A DNA stretch of 64,000 bases from Oscillospiraceae bacterium. GTDB lineage: Bacteria > Bacillota > Clostridia > Oscillospirales > Acutalibacteraceae. Where the stretch lies: contig SVOY01000003.1 in the NCBI GenBank assembly GCA_015066105.1, forward strand, positions 62,001 to 126,000. The letters are read 5' to 3'. Of this stretch, positions 1 to 7,517 are shown piece by piece. The position numbers were made by a program, and so were the translations under genes. The notes under the pieces were generated by a model. It saw only the letters and a list, made by a program, of their open reading frames with translations. It was not told the DNA's origin and ran no database searches. The stretch's first letter is position 1. Each line of letters opens with the position of its first letter.

Positions 1-935
1 GTGGTAAAATCGTGCTTCAAAAGCTCATAGCCCCAGCCCTTTATTCTTTCAATGTCGGCCTTTATATATTCTCTGGCCTCGGGATGTGTGGGGTCGAGGT
101 ACTGTCTGCCGCCCTTTCTTGTAAGCTTCCACGCCTTTTTGATTTTTCTGTCCTTATTGCGGAGAAGTCTCACCCATATGCCGGGCCTTACACCAAGCTC
201 CTTTATTTCATCGGCAAGCTTTTTAATATCCTTGAATTTTCTGTTGGGATACCAGGGCCCTGCACAGCTGTTGAGCTGCCAGCAATCGTCAATAACCTCA
301 AAGGGCTTGTTATCTAGGCCCTCGGAAAGCTCAGCCTGAAAAGCCGCATCGGCAACAATCTGCTTATAGCTGCTTTTTCCGTAGGCGTAGTACCAGTTAT
401 TGCCGCCGTAAACCCGCGTTTCGGGAAGTATAGCACCCGTGCTCATTTTTTTGCAGAAATCCTTAAGGTTGTCAATCGTTTCTGCATTATCATAAAAGGC
501 ACAGATAAAGCTTGCAACACACAGTTTTCTGCCGTCAAGGTGAACTCCGTTGCCGCCGTTTCTTACGTCAACAAGGGCAGATATGCCGCTTTTATCAAAG
601 CGGAAGCTGACAAAGGAATTACAGCAGGTTTTCACACCGAGACAAAAGCAGGTCTTCTTATCCGTAGCAATAAAATACCAGGGCATGGGGCGGTTGTTAT
701 CGCAAAGCCTGACAAAGCCGAGGTCGGCATAGCTTCTCTCCCAGGCATCGCCGAGAACAAGGGTGTTTTCATCGGCCTGCACATCCCACTTAAGCTCAAT
801 GAACTTCGGTCTGTCCGCCGTTGCGGTAAGATAAAGGTCAAAGGCATTTTCCTTCAAATCGGTTTCAAGGTGTGCATCGTTAACGGCGCCCTCACAGATT
901 ATTTTTGCGGTGAAGGCTTTAATGTCAAATTTCAC
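1..935 (-). CDS. Clan GH-D (GH36/GH27-like) glycosidase, 3' part cut by window edge
   Basis: The minus frame is open from a GTG at 935 to the window edge, so only the N-terminal 311 residues are seen. An AAGGGGG ribosome site lies 8 nt before the GTG. The protein has an N-terminal beta-rich part and then the start of a TIM barrel: VIDDCWQ (about residue 216), RPGIWVRLL, and YELLKHDFT at the very end. In the alpha-galactosidase superfamily the Asp of a K-x-D motif is the nucleophile, so KHD fits that role. No signal peptide is seen, which suggests a cytoplasmic enzyme. It lies 41 nt after the DUF4434 gene and could be cotranscribed. The exact GH family and substrate cannot be fixed from a partial sequence. 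Confidence 0.75.
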   Translation of the reverse strand, partial: MKFDIKAFTAKIICEGAVNDAHLETDLKENAFDLYLTATADRPKFIELKWDVQADENTLVLGDAWERSYADLGFVRLCDNNRPMPWYFIATDKKTCFCLGVKTCCNSFVSFRFDKSGISALVDVRNGGNGVHLDGRKLCVASFICAFYDNAETIDNLKDFCKKMSTGAILPETRVYGGNNWYYAYGKSSYKQIVADAAFQAELSEGLDNKPFEVIDDCWQLNSCAGPWYPNRKFKDIKKLADEIKELGVRPGIWVRLLRNKDRKIKKAWKLTRKGGRQYLDPTHPEAREYIKADIERIKGWGYELLKHDFT

Positions 936-976
936 GCAAGTATCCCCCTTTTTGCTTTTTCAGCGTATATCTTTGC

Positions 977-2332
977 TCAGTTTACGGTGATTTTCCCCGT
1001 GCTGTTACCTGCGGCATCAACGGCTTCAATGGTATACACACTGCTTGAATTTCCGTTTTCATCGGTAACGGAATTCACTTCCGTGCCGTAATACTTATCA
1101 ACTCTTGCAAGGAATTCGCCGTCCTTTTCAAGGCGGTAATAAGCAATGCCGAAATTGTCCTCTGCCTCATCCCAGGAAATTTCAATGCCCTTTTCGGTCT
1201 GAAGCTTCTTTAAATTTCCGGGAGCCTCGGGTGCCTCTTTTTCAAGCACGTATCCGTTTTCAACATAGTCGTAATATGTATTTATAAAAGCAGGGTTTAC
1301 ATTTGAGGGGCTGTAGTAGTGATTATAGGAGAAGGTTATAATGCTTTCGGCATACCTTGAGGCAATATCCATCTGACGGGTAAAGCGGTCAAGGGTTGCG
1401 GTAATGTTGGATTTATACTCCGTGATTTTGGGTGAAAGCGCACCGCCGAGGGTTTCGCTTGCAATGGCACCGTCAAAGTTTTCACAGTTTGCCCAGAGCT
1501 TTATGTCTGCCTTGCAGGTATCAAAGGCCGCCTTGTAAATTTTCCAGGTCATTTCAAGGCTCTTTTCCCTTGTCCATTTTGCACCTATTGCATCCTGGGG
1601 CGCAAAAATGTCACCATCTCTGAAATGCACCTTGCTGAAAAATCTCACATAGCTGCAAAGGGTGGTAATGGGTCCCGTTGCGATATATTCCGAATAGAAG
1701 GGGCTCATAAGCAGAGGCTTTGAAGCGTCAACCTCATTGATTCTGTCAATTATATGATTTATGCCCTTTATTATTCCGTCCAGGGTAAGCTGACAGAGAA
1801 AGCCGTTGCTGATTTCGGGAGTGTAATACCAGCCGTAAAGGCTGTCCTTATACTTTTCACCGTATTTGTTGTATATATCCTCCATCATATCGCCGGCTAC
1901 GCGGCAAACATCCTGATAAAGTGAGCCTATGCCCGCCTCGCTCCAGAAATCGTCAAACATTGAAAGGCCGACAAAAACCTTGATGCCTGCATCCTGACAG
2001 GCCTTGAGTGCAGGCTCAAGACAATCGCCCATAAAGGTCGCATCCTTAAGAGCGTCAACATCGGTATCATAATAAACCTTCCACTCTCCGCCGTCCTTTT
2101 TGTAGGCCTTATCTGCAAGAGACTGAAGCACAAGATACTCTATACCGGCTTTTTTCATATTTGCCGCTTCCTCTGCCCATCTTTCATCATCCCACACACA
2201 GGTCATCCAGGACTGAATGAAGGTGCCCGTAAACTCGGGCTTGCACTTTTGCTGTGCAGGGCTTGCAGAAAGCGGAAGCATTGACATAACAAAGGCTGTA
2301 ACCGCAGAAACCATTTTGATAAACGTAAACAT
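977..2332 (-). CDS. Secreted DUF4434-type TIM-barrel protein with C-terminal FN3-like domain
   Basis: 451 aa. An N-terminal signal peptide (hydrophobic core about residues 8-22, then SASPA) indicates export. Residues about 35-370 resemble the DUF4434 family of putative glycoside hydrolase folds: GTFIQSW near the start, MKKAGIEYLVLQS, GIKVFVGLSMFDDFW and GWYYTPEI. A C-terminal segment (about 372-451, PEAPGNLKKLQ then VYTIEAVDAAGN) looks like a fibronectin type III or carbohydrate-surface module. AAGGAGG stands 8 nt before the ATG and a consensus promoter lies upstream. The neighbour is a GH-D glycosidase, so a role in extracellular glycan handling is likely, but the family has no settled reaction. 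Confidence 0.7.
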   Translation of the reverse strand: MFTFIKMVSAVTAFVMSMLPLSASPAQQKCKPEFTGTFIQSWMTCVWDDERWAEEAANMKKAGIEYLVLQSLADKAYKKDGGEWKVYYDTDVDALKDATFMGDCLEPALKACQDAGIKVFVGLSMFDDFWSEAGIGSLYQDVCRVAGDMMEDIYNKYGEKYKDSLYGWYYTPEISNGFLCQLTLDGIIKGINHIIDRINEVDASKPLLMSPFYSEYIATGPITTLCSYVRFFSKVHFRDGDIFAPQDAIGAKWTREKSLEMTWKIYKAAFDTCKADIKLWANCENFDGAIASETLGGALSPKITEYKSNITATLDRFTRQMDIASRYAESIITFSYNHYYSPSNVNPAFINTYYDYVENGYVLEKEAPEAPGNLKKLQTEKGIEISWDEAEDNFGIAYYRLEKDGEFLARVDKYYGTEVNSVTDENGNSSSVYTIEAVDAAGNSTGKITVN

Positions 2333-2355
2333 AAATCATTCCTCCTTTTCGGGAA

Positions 2356-2384
2356 ATTATAGCATAATATCAGAGCTTTTTCAA
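2356..2384 (-). promoter_or_regulatory. Promoter of the DUF4434 gene
   Basis: On the minus strand TTGAAA (2379-2384), 17-nt spacer, TATAAT (2356-2361). It lies between the PI-PLC stop and the DUF4434 start, so the two are separate transcription units. Confidence 0.65.
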
Positions 2385-2412
2385 CAACAAAGCAAAAAGC
2401 TGACCGCATATT

Positions 2413-3564
2413 TCACTTAAGCAGCTTTACCGTATAGCCGCCAAAGGTGTAGGTGTGCTCCCCTGCTCTCACTGAGCGCGGAGGATAGTCCGTTGTAATA
2501 ATGTGTGAGCCGCAGTTATCGGCAAAAGCGTATTTTTCATCGCTGAAATCCGGGTAATTATCCGCACGGCTTCTCACCATAAGGTTTTGCTCATCAACGG
2601 TCTTTTTATTGTTTTCCGTTGCTGTTTCGGGCTCATTATCAAGGATAAAGGATGCATAGCTTTTATCAATATCCTCAAAACGCAGCATAGGAAACATTGC
2701 CTGAGAGGACAGTGAGGCATCTGTGTCTATGTACTGCTGAGTAACATCGCAGGGATGAAGCAGAACAATAATTTTTCCCGCCGCTTCCTTCAAGCTGGGC
2801 CAGGAATCGTTTTTACGCATTTGCTCAAGGCTGTCATATTTTTCCATTGCACCTTCCGGCATAAGCAATTTATCGCCTAAAACTGCTTTCAAGGCTTCGT
2901 CAAGCTCAAGGGCATATTCAAGCGTAAAGCTTTTCATATTGTTTATTTCAGGCACCTTGCCCTTAGGCTCAATAAGCAGATATACGGGAAGATGACCTGG
3001 GTTATTATCGGACCAGAGAGCAATTTCCTCAAGACCCTTTGCAAAATCATATGCACTTGAAACATTATCTGTCAGAGGATTATGCGTTACGATAAAGCTA
3101 ACGCTTTCACCGTCATCCACGGTTTCAACATCAATTTCAAGGTTTCTTACACCGCGCTCAAGCTGTTCGGTGAATGTGTCCATTTCAAAATCCGCATTAC
3201 CGCCCTTTTCACCCGACGACAGAAAGCGTCGTACATATTCAAGCGCACGCTTCTGAGATGTTGCAAGCAGCTGATAGCTGTTATGGGTACCGATAACGGC
3301 TATTTCGTTGATTTTTACACCCTGCTCCATTGCTTTTTCAATATCGAAAGCCGCAAACTGCTGTTCGTCACAAGGGGTATACGACTGCGTATAATATTCA
3401 TTTTCAAGGTATTCCAGGTGCCCGTTCTGATACTGAATGTTTTTACTAAGCTGCAAAAAGCCCGATACATACATTGCCGCGTAAAGTCCGCCGTAAGCTA
3501 CTGCAGGACACAGAATAACTGCAAGGCACAAGGCTGTAAGCCGTACTGCTTTTGATTTTTTCAT
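2413..3564 (-). CDS. PI-PLC-like phosphodiesterase (Ca2+-dependent PI-PLC-C1 type), membrane-anchored or secreted
   Basis: 383 aa from the ATG at 3564, chosen because GGGAGG sits 7 nt upstream; an in-frame extension to 3672 would cross the promoter. Residues about 8-33 form an uncleaved-looking signal anchor. The catalytic domain has the X-box pattern of PI-PLC-like phosphodiesterases: VIGTHNSYQ, NLEIDVE, VTHNPL, VYLLIEPKG, and a C-terminal NCGSHIITTDYPP. These match the bacterial Ca2+-dependent family (PF16670) more than the classical Bacillus enzyme. Expected reaction: phosphodiester cleavage of a phosphoinositide or similar lipid outside the cell. It is monocistronic with its own promoter. 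Substrate is unknown. Confidence 0.72.
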   Translation of the reverse strand: MKKSKAVRLTALCLAVILCPAVAYGGLYAAMYVSGFLQLSKNIQYQNGHLEYLENEYYTQSYTPCDEQQFAAFDIEKAMEQGVKINEIAVIGTHNSYQLLATSQKRALEYVRRFLSSGEKGGNADFEMDTFTEQLERGVRNLEIDVETVDDGESVSFIVTHNPLTDNVSSAYDFAKGLEEIALWSDNNPGHLPVYLLIEPKGKVPEINNMKSFTLEYALELDEALKAVLGDKLLMPEGAMEKYDSLEQMRKNDSWPSLKEAAGKIIVLLHPCDVTQQYIDTDASLSSQAMFPMLRFEDIDKSYASFILDNEPETATENNKKTVDEQNLMVRSRADNYPDFSDEKYAFADNCGSHIITTDYPPRSVRAGEHTYTFGGYTVKLLK

Positions 3565-3598
3565 ATAATTCCTCCCGTCAATATTATTTACGGGAAAT

Positions 3599-3627
3599 AT
3601 TATACAGTACTTCGCAAAATATATCAA
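3599..3627 (-). promoter_or_regulatory. Promoter of the PI-PLC-like gene
   Basis: Minus strand TTGATA (3622-3627), 17-nt spacer, TATAAT (3599-3604). The short leader carries a CCCGT/ACGGG inverted repeat just before the ribosome site. Confidence 0.65.
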
Positions 3628-3640
3628 TAAAAATAAATAA

Positions 3641-3693
3641 GAAAAAGCAGACATATCCAATGCTGAAAGCACAGCCTGAAATATATCTGCTTT
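3641..3693 (-). terminator. Terminator after the ABC export operon
   Basis: On the minus strand AAGCAGATATAT pairs with ATATGTCTGCTT across a long loop and is followed by TTTTTCTTATTT. It separates the 3714 gene from the PI-PLC gene. Confidence 0.6.
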
Positions 3694-3713
3694 ATTCGGA
3701 TTACATCAGCACC

Positions 3714-4736
3714 CTACAGTCTCAAATCGTCCTCTTTTCTCTGCTTTTTATCATTGATAAGCCAGGGAATACCGAAGCCGAGAGCTCCGCCGACGGCAAG
3801 ACCTATAAGAATGAAGAGCCACCAGAGAGGATTTTTCTTCTCCTCCTGTTCTTCGGTTGCGGTGGCGACCTGCTCAACCTTTTCTTCGATGACCGTGCTG
3901 ACCTCGGCAGTTTTCTTATATTTTTTGCCGTAGTCATCCTCGTAGGTTATGGTAATTTTACCCGTAGCCTCACCGAGGGCATCACTGTCAACCCTCAAAT
4001 TAGCCGAGCCCTGTGCATTAGTTGCAGGCTCAATGTTGCCCACAAACACACTGCCGCCCGACTGCATACCCTCAATATTGAAATCAAGAGTGCAGTTGTA
4101 AAGGGTGCTCTTACCCGTGTTCATAAGGTCAACGGTTACGGTGTGTGTATCGCCCTGAATTACCTTTTTGGGCAAAATTGCACCGCTGTAGGATAAATCC
4201 ACGCTCTGCTTGACATCAATCCTCACCGTATCACCTGACGAGTAGGAGTTGAATTTTTCGTCCTCAAACTCCACACTCACCTGCAGGTCGTGCTGACCGA
4301 TTGATGCCGTGTTGATTGCCGTAAGCTCAATTACCCAGGTGTAGCTGCCGTATGCCGGCACATAGCTTACATATTTTGTCGGCATTCCCGTTGTGAGAAT
4401 GTCACCGCTGGGGTCGTTGATTTCAAATTTCATATTGTGCAGAGACTTGGTGTAGCTGTAATTGTCAAAGGTTATTGAAAGCTCTGCCGGCTTTCCCGGG
4501 GTAAGGCTCTTTCCGCTGAGCTCATAAGATGTAACCATAAACCTCGGTGTTGAGTTATCCTCAGTAGTGGGCTCCTCGGTTGCGGAAGGCTCAGCTTCGT
4601 TTTCTTCTGCTTCTTCCGCTTTTTCTGTTACAGAGGCCGCTTGCTGAGGCACATCCGGCTCCTCATCATTTGCCCAAGCGGAAAAAGGAGTTACCGAAAG
4701 CACAAGCATTATAAGCAAGGATAAGATTTTTTTCAT
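3714..4736 (-). CDS. Exported, membrane-anchored partner protein of the FtsX-type ABC system
   Basis: 340 aa. Signal peptide at residues 1-22 (ends SAWA), then an acidic Glu/Thr/Pro-rich linker to about 62, then two beta-sandwich repeats of the CARDB/COG1361 type (each with TPGKPAELSITF- or QGDTHTVTVDLMN-like strands), a further acidic stretch, and one C-terminal transmembrane helix near 305-328 with a basic tail. The bulk is therefore outside the cell, tethered at the C-terminus. AAAGGAGC precedes the ATG. It is the last gene of the ATPase-permease-permease operon, so it probably acts as an extracellular accessory or substrate-binding component. No enzymatic motif is visible. Confidence 0.65.
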   Translation of the reverse strand: MKKILSLLIMLVLSVTPFSAWANDEEPDVPQQAASVTEKAEEAEENEAEPSATEEPTTEDNSTPRFMVTSYELSGKSLTPGKPAELSITFDNYSYTKSLHNMKFEINDPSGDILTTGMPTKYVSYVPAYGSYTWVIELTAINTASIGQHDLQVSVEFEDEKFNSYSSGDTVRIDVKQSVDLSYSGAILPKKVIQGDTHTVTVDLMNTGKSTLYNCTLDFNIEGMQSGGSVFVGNIEPATNAQGSANLRVDSDALGEATGKITITYEDDYGKKYKKTAEVSTVIEEKVEQVATATEEQEEKKNPLWWLFILIGLAVGGALGFGIPWLINDKKQRKEDDLRL

Positions 4737-4750
4737 TGTTTTCAGCTCCT

Positions 4751-7513
4751 TTACAGCTCTCTTATGTTTTCAACTATACTGTGCTTCATTTCCCGGCGGA
4801 TTTTGATAATAAGATTCAGCGAGCAGACAAGGAAAAGTACACCGCACATCAGTATTGTTTCAACAATTCTGAACTCAAACATCTGCTTATCCCACTCAAG
4901 AATTCTGTTAAGCAGGTCAAAAATCCAATAGCCTGCAATGTAAACGGTAAAGCCTATGCCGTAGCCGTAGCCGAAAATTACAAGCACTTGCCTTATGTAA
5001 GACGAGGAAAGCACCTTAAGGTCGGCACCGACGGCACGCAGAGTACCTATATCTCTTTTACCCTCACGGATTCTTGCGGTAAGAGCGTTGTTTACAACAC
5101 AGCCGCAGATTGCAAGGAAAAGGCCGATAATGCACACAAAGCCCAGAATAATCACTCTTACACCGTTTTCATTATCCCTTGAAAACTCATAGTTGTTACG
5201 CAAACGGCCCTGAGGAATAGAAAGGCTGACATTTTCAAGGTAAGGGGCAATTATGCTGTTTAATTCGTCGTCAAGCTCACCCTTTGCCTTAAGATAAAGG
5301 CCGTTATAGTCAACCTCGGGGGCAAAATAACGGCTTGCACTGTTGGTTGTAAGTATACCGATGCCGTCAATCCAAGGAAACTGCCGGCCGATGTTGCTCG
5401 GGTCACCGTTTAAGATTGCACCGATTTTAACCTTGCGGTCAGTTTTTACAAACTGCTTTTTATCCTGCATTGACGAGCTTATTATGCTGATTTCTATTTC
5501 GTCACCCACCTTGTAGCTGCGCTCCTGAATTTCGATATATTCAACATCCTTTCTTGCCGGCCTTGATTCGGAAATATAGCTGTATTCAAGGTAGGTGCCA
5601 TGCTCTCCGTAATCGTGAAAATAAAAGCCTATTTTTTCGGGCGCAATGAGAACAATCTCTTCGCCGCTGTTAAGCTTATCAAGGTTAATTCCACCCTCAA
5701 CAACATCTGCCCTCATACCTTCAAACAGCTCGTCGTTAACGCTGACAAAGGTTGAACTGAGAATAAGCGAGTTATAGCCGTAGCTTTTTTTAATGCTGAG
5801 ATAGTCTTTACTGAATTTTTTGGTAAGCTCTTTTCTGTAGTTTTCTTTTGTGAGAACACGCTCATCGTCAACACAGTCGTAAATACTGTTCATGCCGTCT
5901 TCTTTTGTTGACATCAAAAGCTCATAATCGGTAAATTCATCGGTGAGAATATTTGCCTGACAGCTTTTTACCGCAAGCATTTCTTCAAAATAGCCCGTTG
6001 ACATAATTTCCGAAATATCGTTATCGGTATAGCCTCTGTAATCAAGGGAGTTATTTACAAACTCACTTTCAAAATTGGCATCGTCATAAAGGTCGTATTC
6101 GTATTTATCGTAATCCGCCTGGTCAAGCTCATGGCCGAGTGCCGAAAAGCCGAGGCAGGAGCATACGATTGTAATTGCAAGAATGACGCTTACAACAACC
6201 TGCCTTGAACGGGCAAGGGTAATGTTTCTTTTTGCAAGAAGTGAAGATACATTGAAGCTCTTTTGTGAGCGGATTTTCTTTCTTCTGAGCTTTCTTGTAT
6301 AATCCACATTGCGGATTGCCTGCATAGGTGAGCTTTTTGAAATGGGTATAAGAGGAATAACAGCCGCACACATTACAACAATAACACCTAAAGCCGCACC
6401 GGCAAAAAGAATCCACAGCCTGGGTAAAAACACAAGGTCATCACCGATAAGCCCTGTTATAAGCTTAACGCCGTAATAAGAGATTAAAACGCTGACGGGT
6501 GCACAGATAAGGCTTATAATCAAAGCCTCACGGGCATAGATTGTTATAATCTGCCGTTTTGTTGCACCAACGGCCCGCAGCATACCTATCTGCCTTTTTC
6601 TCTGACGCAGATTGTTTGCAAAGGCGTTGACAATGGCAAGGCAGGAAACAAGGGTGAGAATAATTGCAAAGCCAGTGCTGTATAACATTGAATTCCATAT
6701 ATCCGTGCCGCTTGTGCCGTTACTTTCCTCACGGTAGCCCGTTGTCACAGTGTGATATTGCTCTGTAAGCTCATAATATTCGGTAAGCTTTTGCTCACTC
6801 CATTCAAGCCCCTGATATCTGCCGCTGCCGGTGTTGACAAAGCCCACAAGCAGCTCCTTGCCGCCAACGGCTGTCTGCTCGCCCTTGTAAACATAGGCAG
6901 AGGGCATATAATCCTTTGTTGCGGGGGTCTGAGACTCCATTACCTTTGCTTTTTTGTTATAGGCAATACCTACAAGAGTGTAGGTGCGCTTTTCTGTTTT
7001 TTCCGAAAAGCCCTTGCCGTCGGGGATTTTTAGGTTAAGGGTAAGCTCCTCTCCAAGCTGAGTGCTTTCAAGGCCCAGCTGCATAAGAGTTGCCCTTTCT
7101 ACGGCTATTTCGCCTTCTTTTTCGGGCAGTCTGCCCTCATGAAGGAAGGGATAGTACATCTCAACCGCTTTATCCTCAAGCCAGGCAACGGCGGTGCCCA
7201 CATCCTTTGTTTCCTCGTCCTTATAGGCAAAGCCTATTGTGTGGGCAAGGGAGTATTCTTCTACAAAGCCGTCAGATTTCAGCTTTTCAAAATCAACGTC
7301 GGTGGCTTTTACAAATATATCCTCCTGCCTGCCGAAAAGTCTGTCGTTTGTTTCCTCGTTGGAGGTCTGCAGGCAGGAAATGAAAAACGGAATTCCCGAC
7401 GCGAAAACCATTGCAAGCACAATGCCTATAATGAGGATACTGTATTGCTTTTTACGCTGTTTAAGATTACCCATGGCAAGGGTGTTAATTGTAAGTTTTC
7501 TTTTCTGTTTCAT
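4751..7513 (-). CDS. Large FtsX/MacB-type ABC transporter permease (2 of 2)
   Basis: 920 aa with the duplicated FtsX architecture. There is an N-terminal helix (about 20-45), an extracellular domain to about 280, three helices with the signature RKRQIGMLRAVGATKRQI (about 300-320), a second helix near residue 435, a long extracellular domain, and a C-terminal three-helix FtsX block with GKRDIGTLRAVGAD. Such permeases pair with a LolD/MacB-like ATPase and move or sense envelope substrates such as lipids or antimicrobial peptides. It starts 4 nt after the stop of the upstream paralog, which makes a heterodimeric pore likely. Confidence 0.88.
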   Translation of the reverse strand: MKQKRKLTINTLAMGNLKQRKKQYSILIIGIVLAMVFASGIPFFISCLQTSNEETNDRLFGRQEDIFVKATDVDFEKLKSDGFVEEYSLAHTIGFAYKDEETKDVGTAVAWLEDKAVEMYYPFLHEGRLPEKEGEIAVERATLMQLGLESTQLGEELTLNLKIPDGKGFSEKTEKRTYTLVGIAYNKKAKVMESQTPATKDYMPSAYVYKGEQTAVGGKELLVGFVNTGSGRYQGLEWSEQKLTEYYELTEQYHTVTTGYREESNGTSGTDIWNSMLYSTGFAIILTLVSCLAIVNAFANNLRQRKRQIGMLRAVGATKRQIITIYAREALIISLICAPVSVLISYYGVKLITGLIGDDLVFLPRLWILFAGAALGVIVVMCAAVIPLIPISKSSPMQAIRNVDYTRKLRRKKIRSQKSFNVSSLLAKRNITLARSRQVVVSVILAITIVCSCLGFSALGHELDQADYDKYEYDLYDDANFESEFVNNSLDYRGYTDNDISEIMSTGYFEEMLAVKSCQANILTDEFTDYELLMSTKEDGMNSIYDCVDDERVLTKENYRKELTKKFSKDYLSIKKSYGYNSLILSSTFVSVNDELFEGMRADVVEGGINLDKLNSGEEIVLIAPEKIGFYFHDYGEHGTYLEYSYISESRPARKDVEYIEIQERSYKVGDEIEISIISSSMQDKKQFVKTDRKVKIGAILNGDPSNIGRQFPWIDGIGILTTNSASRYFAPEVDYNGLYLKAKGELDDELNSIIAPYLENVSLSIPQGRLRNNYEFSRDNENGVRVIILGFVCIIGLFLAICGCVVNNALTARIREGKRDIGTLRAVGADLKVLSSSYIRQVLVIFGYGYGIGFTVYIAGYWIFDLLNRILEWDKQMFEFRIVETILMCGVLFLVCSLNLIIKIRREMKHSIVENIREL

Positions 7514-7517
7514 TACC